Positions 8,116 to 15,454 of a DNA stretch of 19,836 nt are shown piece by piece (within the stretch, counting starts at the first letter, position 1; each line of letters opens with the position of its first letter). Source of the DNA: Mycolicibacterium malmesburyense (GTDB taxonomy: Bacteria; Actinomycetota; Actinomycetes; Mycobacteriales; Mycobacteriaceae); the NCBI RefSeq assembly GCF_001050015.1, contig NZ_CVTB01000303.1:1-19836 (forward strand), in the 5' to 3' direction. The notes below the pieces were generated by a model. That model worked only from the letters and a program-made list of their open reading frames with translations, searched no databases and was not told where the DNA came from. The translations under genes and the position numbers were made by a program.

Positions 8116-9294
8116 TCAGGGTTTGAGGATGACCTTGACCATGCCGTCCTCCTTCTTCTGGAAGGTCTCGTACGCGCCGGGCGCCGACTCGAGCGGGAGC
8201 CGGTGGGTGGCGAATTGTTCGACGCCGAGCGGATCCTCGGCGGTCAACAACGGCATGATGTCGGGGACCCACTTCTTGACGTTGGCCTGACCCATCCGCA
8301 GCTGAATCTGCTTGTCGAACAGCGTCATCATGTTGATCGGGTCGGCGGCGCCGCCGTAGACACCGGACAGTGAGATGGTGCCGCCGCGGCGGACGAGCGC
8401 GATCGCGGAGTTGAAGGCGGCGAGCCGGTCGACCCCGGCGTTCTTCATCACGACACGGCCGATCGGCGAGGGCAGGAAGCCGCTGGCGGTCTGCATGGTC
8501 TCGGCGACCGGCGATCCGTGGGCCTCCATGCCGACGGCATCGATGACGGAGTCCGCGCCGCGACCGTCGGTGTGGCTCTTGACGACCTCCTCGGCGTCGT
8601 CGGTGCGGAGGTCGATGATCTCGTCGCAGTAAGCGCGTGCGCGGGAGAGGCGCTCGTCGACGAGATCGACGCCGATGACCTTGCAGCCCTTGCGGTGTGC
8701 GGCGATGCGGCAGGCCATCGCGCCGATGGGTCCGAGGCCGAGAACCACTAGGGTTCCGCCGTCGGGCACCGCTGCGTATTCCACGCCTTGCCATGCGGTG
8801 GGCAGGACGTCGGAGAGGTAGACGTAGCGGTCGTCGGACCCGTCTTCCGGGACCTTGATGTGGGTGTATTGCGCTTGGGGGACGCGCAGATACTCGGCCT
8901 GCCCGCCGGCGACCTCGCCGTAGAGCTTGGAGTAACCGAAGAGGGCGGCGCCGGTCCCCTGGTCGCGGTTCTGCGTGGTCTCGCATTGGCTCTGCAGGCC
9001 GTGGTCGCACATGAAGCAGTGGCCGCAGGAGATGTTGAAGGGGATGACGACGCGATCGCCGGGTTGCAGGCCGTCGACTTCGCGGCCGACCTCCTCGACG
9101 ACCCCCATCGCTTCGTGGCCCAGGATGTCGCCGGGATTCATGAACGCGCCGAGGACCTCGTAGAGGTGGAGGTCCGAGCCGCAGATGTTGGTGCTGGTGA
9201 CCCGGATGATGGCGTCGGTGGGTTCCTTGATCGCCGGGTCGGGCACGTTGTCGACGGAGACTTTCCGACGACCCTGCCACGTGACTGCTCGCAT
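8116..9294 (-). CDS. Zinc-dependent alcohol/formaldehyde dehydrogenase (MDR superfamily)
   Basis: This 392-aa NAD(P)-dependent medium-chain dehydrogenase carries NICGSDLHLYE, with the catalytic zinc ligand C38, and GHEAMGVVEEVG with H60 and E61. The structural zinc lobe has C90, C93, C96 and C104 in the classic CxxCxxCx7C spacing. The Rossmann motif GLGPIG lies at 186-191, followed by an acidic residue in GVDLVDE, which favours NAD. The arrangement with an insertion after the structural zinc resembles the glutathione-independent formaldehyde dehydrogenase-like branch, but the substrate is not certain. I choose ATG 9294 because GAGGAGG lies just upstream; a longer frame to 9384 lacks a ribosome site and adds a non-conserved extension. 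It is the first gene of a two-gene unit with the decarboxylase, so it might oxidise or reduce an aldehyde linked to amine metabolism. Confidence 0.92.
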   Translation of the reverse strand: MRAVTWQGRRKVSVDNVPDPAIKEPTDAIIRVTSTNICGSDLHLYEVLGAFMNPGDILGHEAMGVVEEVGREVDGLQPGDRVVIPFNISCGHCFMCDHGLQSQCETTQNRDQGTGAALFGYSKLYGEVAGGQAEYLRVPQAQYTHIKVPEDGSDDRYVYLSDVLPTAWQGVEYAAVPDGGTLVVLGLGPIGAMACRIAAHRKGCKVIGVDLVDERLSRARAYCDEIIDLRTDDAEEVVKSHTDGRGADSVIDAVGMEAHGSPVAETMQTASGFLPSPIGRVVMKNAGVDRLAAFNSAIALVRRGGTISLSGVYGGAADPINMMTLFDKQIQLRMGQANVKKWVPDIMPLLTAEDPLGVEQFATHRLPLESAPGAYETFQKKEDGMVKVILKP

Positions 9295-9355
9295 GGGCGC
9301 CTCCTCAATGCTCTGAGAGAAGACGTGCCCAATCGGGCGGTTACCAAACGTGGGG

Positions 9356-11542
9356 TCAGACGGTGGCGCCGGTGGAGATGGCATCCTGCATCAGGACGCC
9401 CAGGTGCTGCCAGTAAATCCAGTCGGCGATGGCCGCGCGCTGTTCGGCGGCGTCGGTCGCGGTGTGTGCCCGGTGGAGCGCGAGTTCCTGGGCGTGGTCG
9501 GCGTAGGTGACGAAGCACTGCAGCTGGACGCGGCCGCGTTCGGGGGCGTTGCTGAGTAGCGGCCGGAAGACCTCGAACCACAGGAGGGCGCGGCGATCGT
9601 CCGGGGGAGTGGCGTCGGTGGGCGGAGGAGGCAGGACATCGGCGAGCCCGGTGGGTGCGATGGCGGCCAATTTGCTTGCCGCGTCGGGGGATATCACCTG
9701 AAGGCGGTGTCGGCCTTCCATACGACCGTTCTCGGGAATGTCGTCGGGGCGCAGTACGATTCGAGGCGCGCCGGGGTCGAAGCCGTTGAACTGGTCTTCG
9801 GTGGCGATAACGACCCGCAGATCGGTGTTATGGTGTTGCGCCCAACCGTGAAGCGCGAGAACGGGATACGTCGCCCAGGATCCGCGAACATGAGCGGGGA
9901 CGGATTCGTCGGCGGTGGCCATCTTGACGCGGTCGGGCAGCTTGACATCGTCGGGGATGTAGCCGAGACCATAGTTGTTGGCGACGACGATGTTGCCGTC
10001 CTTGGTGAGGCCGGTGACCCAGTAGAAGCCCATGTCGGTGATGCCGACGTTGAGGGCGGCCGCGACCCGTTGGGCGAGCTGAGTGGGGTCGGCGGCGGAT
10101 GGGCGGCCGGTGGCCGCGGCGATGGCCTCGCGCTGAGCGCGCGCCGTCGAAACCGGAACGGGCGCAGGGGCACCGACGGCACTCGCGCCGGGACCGGCAG
10201 CGCTTGCGTTCGCGGTGGGGGCGGCATTGGCGGCTGGGGCGACGGGAGCGGCGGGCGGAGGAGTAGGCGGGGGACCCAGCGGTACGGTCGGGGCGGGAGC
10301 GGCGCCGGTGGCAGGCGGCGGGGCGATGGGTGCGTGACCGGTTGGTGCGCCTGCGGCGGAGGGGTTTTGAGGGGCCGGTGGTGGCGACGATGGAGCGTCA
10401 GCGACCGGGGGAAGGCTGGAAGGTTGGACGGCTGGCGGAGGCGCGATCGGGGCGGAGTGCGCCGGCGGGATCGGTGTCTGGGCAGCAGCTTTCGCGACAG
10501 AATCGGCCATCGTCCGCTGGAAGTCGGCCATCTGCGCGTGCGTCGGAGCGGTCGCGGCGGGGTTGGCGGTGCTCGGGCCGGTCGGGGTGGTGGGTGCGGA
10601 CGGTGTTGCAGGCGTGCTTGGCGCGGACGACCCGCCGCTCGACATGGGACTGACCGGAGCGCTTACGCGTGGCGGTGCGGGAGTGCCTGGTGCACTGGGG
10701 ATGTGAGGAATCGGGGATGCGGGCCCCCCGCGAGACTGCGGACCAGGGACAGCGGAACTCGGATTGTGAGCCGGAGCCGATGGTGTGGCGTCGTTGAGTG
10801 TGACAGCATTCGACACTGATGACGGTATGGCTCGCGGCAGTTCCCGGGGTGCTGACGGCTCGCCGGTATTCATGCCTTCCGTTCGCGGTTGTCCCACGGC
10901 AAGGACGCCTGACGGCGAGTCGGGAAGGCTCGCGGAGCCCATCGGCTCGGCCGTATTGCTGACAGGGACAAAGGAGGGTTTCTGGCCTGCCGCCGTGCCC
11001 TGCAATAGATGCAGATCATCGGCACGTGGGCTAGCCGGAGGGGTACGCATTGATGATTTTCTGGAGAGCTGCGATCCCGCGCTCTCCACAAGAGAAATGT
11101 TATCGCTCCGAACTGCGGCAATTCCCTGCTCAATCGCAGCAACTTTGGCGTTCTCGGGTATGTCTTCGTTCGTCCGAATCCAGTCGAGGATCTGATTGGC
11201 GGCCTCGACGGCGTGAGTAATCGCATTCTTCGTGGCGATCGTGATCGAAGCGCCGTCGCTCAGCAGCTTCGCCGCGGCGTCGAGGTCTTCCTTGACTGTC
11301 TCGAGAACTGAGATGCGTTGATCGAAAGCTCTTGAAGCAGCCTCTGCAGCGGCGCCAGACCATGTGCCGGCACCTTCAAACAGTTGCCCGCGTTCCCGGC
11401 GGGCATCCTCGAGTTGGGAGCCGACTTTGCTTGAGACGCTAGAGAAGGCGAGTGAACTATTACTCAATAGATCCTCGTCAACTTCCGGCCATGCCGGTGG
11501 AGCCGTCAGCTCATAAGGGTCGTGTGGTCGGGGAACTCCCAT
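9356..11542 (-). CDS. EspK-like ESX secretion-associated protein
   Basis: This 728-aa protein strongly resembles EspK (Rv3879c, 729 aa) of the ESX-1 locus. The N-terminal helical domain (about 1-160) has the helix-turn-helix signature FEGAGTWSGAAAEAA with W61-S-G63. A very proline/alanine/serine-rich linker spans about 165-465. The C-terminal globular region (about 466-728) includes NIVVANNYGLGYIPD (517-531), IVLRPDDIPENGRMEGRHRL (595-614) and HRAHTATDAAEQRAAIADW (690-708), which match the EspK C-terminal region closely. EspK is implicated as a chaperone or accessory factor for EspB in ESX-1; the partner here is unknown. It is the last gene of a three-gene operon, starting three bases after the preceding stop. 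No ESX core genes (ecc, mycP, esxAB) are in the window, so I treat it as a paralogue and give no symbol. The 5' part has lower GC than the rest. Confidence 0.87.
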   Translation of the reverse strand: MGVPRPHDPYELTAPPAWPEVDEDLLSNSSLAFSSVSSKVGSQLEDARRERGQLFEGAGTWSGAAAEAASRAFDQRISVLETVKEDLDAAAKLLSDGASITIATKNAITHAVEAANQILDWIRTNEDIPENAKVAAIEQGIAAVRSDNISLVESAGSQLSRKSSMRTPPASPRADDLHLLQGTAAGQKPSFVPVSNTAEPMGSASLPDSPSGVLAVGQPRTEGMNTGEPSAPRELPRAIPSSVSNAVTLNDATPSAPAHNPSSAVPGPQSRGGPASPIPHIPSAPGTPAPPRVSAPVSPMSSGGSSAPSTPATPSAPTTPTGPSTANPAATAPTHAQMADFQRTMADSVAKAAAQTPIPPAHSAPIAPPPAVQPSSLPPVADAPSSPPPAPQNPSAAGAPTGHAPIAPPPATGAAPAPTVPLGPPPTPPPAAPVAPAANAAPTANASAAGPGASAVGAPAPVPVSTARAQREAIAAATGRPSAADPTQLAQRVAAALNVGITDMGFYWVTGLTKDGNIVVANNYGLGYIPDDVKLPDRVKMATADESVPAHVRGSWATYPVLALHGWAQHHNTDLRVVIATEDQFNGFDPGAPRIVLRPDDIPENGRMEGRHRLQVISPDAASKLAAIAPTGLADVLPPPPTDATPPDDRRALLWFEVFRPLLSNAPERGRVQLQCFVTYADHAQELALHRAHTATDAAEQRAAIADWIYWQHLGVLMQDAISTGATV

Positions 11543-11545
11543 GGC

Positions 11546-12685
11546 TTAAGATCCAACGACCTGGCACGCCTCGTAGACCGCAGATGCTGCGTTACGAGAG
11601 GTGCTTGTTAAGAAGGAATCCGCTGGCGTATACGACGGTAATGACGACGCGTAGGCACGGCGGTACTGCGCGGCAAGCGTCGCAAAGTCTTGAACGACGG
11701 GGTTTGGGCTACTACGCCCCAATTCTTCGATGCGATCGGCGAATTGCTCCATCGTAGGAATGACAGCTTCTGCTGTTGCGCGTTCCTTCGGCGTCCAATC
11801 ACCTGCTGCCTTAGACGAATCGAGGGCTTGCCACGCCTTCGTATGATCGTTGAACTCGTTCAGAGCGCGGCTCCAATCGGAGCAGATCCGGTCCGGAGAA
11901 AGCATGAAGCGATCGGTGTCGCCTGGTGGCGAGAGTGGCGACAGCTCCGTCGGCGGAGGAGGAGTACCTATGAGGGGCCCCCTCGCGGCGGCGGAGCTGT
12001 AGTCAACTGCTGCGCAGATATAGACGACCATGGCACCCGTTGAGGTAACGACGCGTGCTAGGTGGTCATCAGGAGGCGTATAAGACGGAATCGCATCGCT
12101 GTATGCCCGGGCATACGCGATGAATTGCTCATAGATTTCACGCATTACTCGATGTGGCGTGGTCTCAGCGAGCCGCTCGGTCTGATCGGCAGCCTTGCGC
12201 GCGGCTTCAGCCACATCCTGGTACTGCTGGCGTTGGTCCGCTGTCCATTGGGCAGCCGGGACCGAAGGGTCACGTCGGTTCCAACCCCTCTGTTGGACGG
12301 AGGCGAATGTGTCATTGATGGGCCCCCACGCCGCACAAGTGGGATCCTCCGTGATGATGCTTACTGGGCCCGTGTCGTCTGCGCTTGCTAGACCGTAGGT
12401 TTCGCCCATCGGGGTCGAATCGCCGTCGTCTCCACTGTCCGATGTCACCGAATTTGTCACTGCCGCAGTGACTCCGATGACCGCCAGCAGTGCCGCGCCC
12501 GCGAGCAGCCACTTCCACACACCACCACGCTTCTTCGGCGGCGGGCCCGATTGCCACTGCTGCGGCCACGGCGGCTGCTGCGGAGGCGGACCATACGGCC
12601 CCGGATGACCCTGCGGCTGCCCCGGACCTCCAGGCGGCGGACCCCCAGGTGGCGGAGGACCCCCAGGCGGTGGCGGATAACTCAC
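11546..12685 (-). CDS. Single-pass membrane protein with Pro/Gly-rich N-terminus and duplicated two-cysteine outer domain
   Basis: This 379-aa protein has a cytoplasmic N-terminus rich in PPG repeats (1-50), then KKR, a transmembrane helix at about 57-79, and an extracytoplasmic region. That region contains two copies of one domain. Copy one spans about C117-C224 and copy two about C268-C374, with nearly identical cysteine spacing (107 and 106). Both have a tryptophan shortly after the first cysteine (W120, W271), a second conserved tryptophan (W147, W297), and an identical PSYTP motif (200-204 and 350-354) preceded by a YxRAY motif. Each copy probably forms a helical bundle closed by a disulphide. 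The ATG overlaps the stop of the EspJ-like gene by four bases. The family is unknown to me beyond its mycobacterial style; its position suggests it anchors or receives the secreted partners encoded on both sides. Confidence 0.85.
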   Translation of the reverse strand: MSYPPPPGGPPPPGGPPPGGPGQPQGHPGPYGPPPQQPPWPQQWQSGPPPKKRGGVWKWLLAGAALLAVIGVTAAVTNSVTSDSGDDGDSTPMGETYGLASADDTGPVSIITEDPTCAAWGPINDTFASVQQRGWNRRDPSVPAAQWTADQRQQYQDVAEAARKAADQTERLAETTPHRVMREIYEQFIAYARAYSDAIPSYTPPDDHLARVVTSTGAMVVYICAAVDYSSAAARGPLIGTPPPPTELSPLSPPGDTDRFMLSPDRICSDWSRALNEFNDHTKAWQALDSSKAAGDWTPKERATAEAVIPTMEQFADRIEELGRSSPNPVVQDFATLAAQYRRAYASSLPSYTPADSFLTSTSRNAASAVYEACQVVGS

Positions 12686-13344
12686 AGCGCGGTCCCCGCA
12701 CCCTCCCCGGTGGAGGCTGTCGACTCTGCCGGCGACGAAATCCCCGGCACTGATTCACTATTCGCGACCCCGGACCCGGCCTGTTCGTGCTGCAACTCTC
12801 CGGCATCATCGTGCGCGCCCTCGCCCGCCATCTCCGTCAGCTGCCCGGTCTGCTGCACCACCTGTTGCACACCTTGCGACACCGACTGCGGAATTCCACC
12901 AGCCACACCCGCCACTTGCGTCGTTGCCTGAGCCGCCTGCTGCGCCATCGGCATCATCGCGCCCAGCTGACCCGTCCCCGAAGACGCGCCCAACGCTCCA
13001 CCCGACACCGCGCCCACCGCCGCACCGCTCGCCCCCGGCGCATCGTCGACCGATTCGAGGCGCTTCAGAATCTCCTCGGCGATCTGGCGGTCAGTGGCGT
13101 CGTAAGCGTTGGCGGCGTTCACCACATTTTGCGCGTACTTCACCAACTCCGCCTTCGCGACCGGCAACTGAGCGATCACGGGATCGACGACTTCAGCCAC
13201 CTTCGCCGCGATCGCGGTCGAGAGCGCATCCTCACCCGTCGGCTTGAACGAAGCCGGTGGCTCGGGAATGCCGTTCGCGACCGCCTGCAACCGCCCACCG
13301 GCTTCAAGCACCAGGTCGGTATCGATTCGCAGCGTTTCAGTCAT
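12682..13344 (-). CDS. EspJ-like ESX secretion-associated protein
   Basis: This is a 220-aa protein with an N-terminal helical hairpin (about 1-100) resembling EspJ (Rv3878). Compare PVAKAELVKYAQNVVNAANA here with the equivalent EspJ segment, which keeps the same KAxL, N and AA positions. The type VII export signal YxxxD is present as YDATD (Y81, D85) just after the second helix. The rest is low-complexity, rich in Ala, Gly, Gln and Ser (about 101-220), as in EspJ. It is probably a secreted substrate. It is the first gene of the operon and is translationally coupled to the downstream membrane protein (ATGA overlap). A shorter reading of the start is unlikely, because MTETLRIDTD aligns with the family N-terminus. 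Confidence 0.82.
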   Translation of the reverse strand: MTETLRIDTDLVLEAGGRLQAVANGIPEPPASFKPTGEDALSTAIAAKVAEVVDPVIAQLPVAKAELVKYAQNVVNAANAYDATDRQIAEEILKRLESVDDAPGASGAAVGAVSGGALGASSGTGQLGAMMPMAQQAAQATTQVAGVAGGIPQSVSQGVQQVVQQTGQLTEMAGEGAHDDAGELQHEQAGSGVANSESVPGISSPAESTASTGEGAGTAL

Positions 13345-13372
13345 CGTCTTCCCGCGCAGCGATCAGCGTCGC

Positions 13373-13386
13373 GCCGATCGATCGGC
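13373..13386. promoter_or_regulatory. Perfect 14-bp palindrome upstream of the EspJ-like operon
   Basis: GCCGATCGATCGGC is a perfect inverted repeat 28 bases upstream of the EspJ-like start codon. On the minus strand a TAGCAT (13413-13418) slightly further upstream could be the -10 element, which would place the palindrome just downstream of the transcription start, a common repressor position. CpG/GATC palindromes can occur by chance in GC-rich DNA, so this is only a candidate. Confidence 0.3.
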
Positions 13387-13628
13387 ATGCCCCCTCAGGC
13401 GTCACCCGGCAAATGCTACCCGACCAGCAATACCAACGATCGCGCCAAAGTCGACCCGACTCCGACACCGCATTCGGAGCTCATCCGCTGGCGTCAATAC
13501 GCCCTGCCACGGCCGACGAGTTACTCACCAAAGCACCATATTGTCCGAGTCCTCACCGGAAAACCGGCCGTCGCGAACGGCACCAGCAAACTTGGTCGAG
13601 GGTCATCGCCGCCGTGTGACACCTCCGC

Positions 13629-13634
13629 TATCGT
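13629..13634 (+). promoter_or_regulatory. Probable -10 element of a leaderless promoter for the O-methyltransferase
   Basis: TATCGT fits the mycobacterial TANNNT consensus and is followed by exactly seven bases before the ATG at 13642. There is no Shine-Dalgarno sequence before that ATG. This geometry places the transcription start at the start codon, as in many leaderless mycobacterial mRNAs. No convincing -35 element is seen. Confidence 0.5.
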
Positions 13635-13641
13635 TCCGCAG

Positions 13642-14307
13642 ATGGCCGAACCCGACTCCAAGACGCTCGACGAGCTTTTCAACCGCATCCTGCACACCGA
13701 GGACGACGCACTGCGCGCCGCGCGGGAGTCCGGCGATGCCGCCGGCATGCCACCCATCGAAGTCTCCGGCCAGCACGGCAAGCTCCTCTACTTGCTGACC
13801 ACCTTGTCGTCGGCGACCCGAGTCCTCGAGATCGGCACCCTCGCCGGCTACAGCACCATCAATCTTGCCCGCGGTGTCGGCCCCGACGGCCACGTCGTCA
13901 CTCTCGAGTACGAACCCACGCACGCCGAGATCGCGAGGGAGAACTTCGCCCGCGCCGGCGTGCAGGATCGCATCGAGATCATCGTCGGCGCGGCGCTCGA
14001 CACCCTGCCGGTGCTCGCCGACCGCGGCGAAGTGTTCGATCTGACCTTCATCGACGCCGACAAGGAGAACAACGTCGCCTACGTCGAATGGGCCATCAAG
14101 CTCGGCAGGCCGGGATCGATCATCGTGGTGGACAACATCGCTCGCTTCGGCCGCGTGCTCGAACCTGCCGCCGACGACGCGCAGGCCCGCGCCGTTCGCG
14201 AGATGCTCGAGATGATGGGGGACCACCCTCGGCTGGAGACCGCCGCGATTCAAACCGTCGGGCTCAAGGGCTGGGACGGCTTCGCCGTCGCCCGCGTCGT
14301 CGAGTAG
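13642..14307 (+). CDS. SAM-dependent O-methyltransferase (CCoAOMT/COMT-like, Rv0187-type)
   Basis: This 221-aa class I methyltransferase matches the length of M. tuberculosis Rv0187 (220 aa), whose gene also lies close to ilvD and ricR. Motif I is VLEIGTLAGYSTINLA (about 64-79), with the acidic end of strand 2 in TLEYEPTHAE. The metal-binding/catalytic aspartates of this family are represented by DLTFIDADKENN (D-x-D-K near residues 136-141) and VDNIARFG (D near 164). These enzymes usually transfer methyl to catechol-type hydroxyls with a divalent cation; the physiological substrate is not known. The start is the ATG at 13642 with no ribosome binding site, consistent with leaderless expression. 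Confidence 0.9.
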   Translation: MAEPDSKTLDELFNRILHTEDDALRAARESGDAAGMPPIEVSGQHGKLLYLLTTLSSATRVLEIGTLAGYSTINLARGVGPDGHVVTLEYEPTHAEIARENFARAGVQDRIEIIVGAALDTLPVLADRGEVFDLTFIDADKENNVAYVEWAIKLGRPGSIIVVDNIARFGRVLEPAADDAQARAVREMLEMMGDHPRLETAAIQTVGLKGWDGFAVARVVE

Positions 14308-14408
14308 GTGAGCGCGACCACCGTGTCTCGAAGCGCACGTCACACGTCGCTCTCGGGCCTCGCACGGGATTTTTCGATGCCAGAGCCGTCGATGTGCTAA
14401 CCAGGTTC

Positions 14409-14923
14409 ATGTCGAAATCGTTGTCGCTAACCGTCTTCGCGGCGGGCGCGGCCTTGACCATGGCGCCGATCGCACACGCGGATCGGGCCGAACCGCCGCC
14501 GCTGTACGGCTATTACAATGTCTTCATCGACTTCTCGAAGCAGACGTTCAACGGCCGGCCGACGCCGATGACCCCCATCACCGTCCCGGTCGAGCTGACC
14601 ACCCAATGCGACGTGAACGGATGCGTCGCACGCTGGAACAACGAGGACGACCACGCCCGCAATTCGGGCGCGCCGCCGGTGTACGAGTACCGGTGGACCG
14701 GCGACCGGTGGACGACAAGCGGCGCATACCCCTACTTCTGCGATCACAACGATCCGGCAGCGGCGTCACGGCCACCCGCTCGGATTACCTGATGCCCAAT
14801 CCCGACGGCAGCTTCTTCGGCGAGCGGACCCTCGTCATCGAAGGGGAGGGATGCCCGGGCGAAGGGCCGGGAATCCATCGGCTGCCGACGTCCCTGACGC
14901 CCATCGACCCGCCCCCTCGATAG
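14409..14923 (+). pseudogene. Secreted protein gene with one-base frameshift, paralogue of the gene at 15455
   Basis: The frame from ATG 14409 encodes a Sec signal peptide (cleavage predicted after AHA, residue 24) and a mature region with YGYYNVFIDFSKQTFNG, CDVNGC and YEYRWTGDRW, all closely matching the paralogue. After YFCDHND (ending at 14753) it runs into an unrelated tail and stops at 14792. From 14756 the missing half continues in another frame: GSGVTATRSDYLMP, DGSFFGER, CPGEGPG, to a stop at 14923. Only two bases (14754-14755) separate the two halves. Restoring one base gives 12 residues between the cysteine and RSD, exactly as in the paralogue. So this is a single-base deletion, either a genuine recent pseudogene or a sequencing error. 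If it is intact in reality, the product would be about 171 aa and secreted. Confidence 0.78.
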
Positions 14924-14987
14924 CGGTCGTTTAGCCGCGGGCGCGCCGGGGCATCAGCCCTTCGTGAACTTCGGATTCCGGCGTGGA

Positions 14988-15371
14988 ATGCCGACGGTGG
15001 AGTTACGCAGCGACGCGACTCCAGAAGCGGTTTGGGACGTCATCACCGACCTCGACACGTGGCCGCAGTGGGGACCGACCGTGTCGGGTGCCGAACTCGA
15101 CGATCCCGAACCCCTGCACCTCGGCGCACGGGGGAAGGTCATCACGCCGGTCGGTGTGGAACTGCCGTTCACCATCACCGAGTTTCGCCCCCGCCACTGT
15201 TGGGCCTGGAAGGTCGCCGGAATCGGCGCAACGCGGCATGAGGTGATCCCGGAGGACGACGGCTCCCGGATCGTGTTCGGTGTGCCGTTGTGGGCGACGG
15301 CGTACCTGCCGGTCTGCGCGATCGCGTTGCCGCGCATAGCCCGACTGGCGGGCGCGCGCCGAACCCGTTGA
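14988..15371 (+). CDS. SRPBCC (START-like/polyketide cyclase-like) family protein
   Basis: This is a small protein of about 127 aa from ATG 14988. An alternative GTG start at 14964 would give 135 aa, but the N-terminus from 14988 (MPTVELRSDATPEAVWDVIT) fits the family better. Features are the helix-grip opening followed by DLDTWPQWGPTV and the strand ITEFRPRHCWAWKVAG. It probably binds a hydrophobic ligand in a central cavity. There is no signal peptide, so it is cytosolic. It lies between the two paralogous secreted-protein genes on the same strand. The ligand and role cannot be told. The C-terminus is basic (GARRTR). Confidence 0.75.
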   Translation: MPTVELRSDATPEAVWDVITDLDTWPQWGPTVSGAELDDPEPLHLGARGKVITPVGVELPFTITEFRPRHCWAWKVAGIGATRHEVIPEDDGSRIVFGVPLWATAYLPVCAIALPRIARLAGARRTR

Positions 15372-15454
15372 TTCGGCGACCGCCGAGGCGGCGCTGTGCT
15401 ATTCAGTGCAAGAGTTCTCCGCCGTCGAGGGCTCCGGCGGAAGGGGCTCTGACG

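Larger units (their letters stand above)
13345..13641. other. Intergenic region between divergent EspJ-like operon and O-methyltransferase
   Basis: This stretch of 297 bases holds no gene I can support. The open frames that cross it are antisense or out-of-frame extensions of the neighbours. It should contain both divergent promoters. I looked for a metallothionein (MymT-like, cysteine-rich) because that gene lies next to the methyltransferase in M. tuberculosis, but saw no cysteine-rich frame. Confidence 0.6.

Noticed and set aside
6623..9280. One very long minus-strand frame running through both the decarboxylase and the dehydrogenase region
   Set aside because: Only the part from 8110 down encodes a recognisable protein. 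The upstream part is an Arg-rich out-of-frame reading of the dehydrogenase gene, which has its own start and motifs.
9331..9342. GCCCAATCGGGC hairpin between the dehydrogenase and the EspK-like gene as a terminator
   Set aside because: The stem is only four base pairs and no T-run follows on the minus strand.
13345..13641. A MymT-like metallothionein gene beside the Rv0187-type methyltransferase
   Set aside because: No short frame with the expected density of cysteines was found on either strand.
14750..14760. Programmed frameshifting as an explanation for the split secreted-protein gene
   Set aside because: There is no slippery heptamer or obvious downstream structure, and the intact paralogue needs no shift. 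A one-base deletion or sequence error is simpler.
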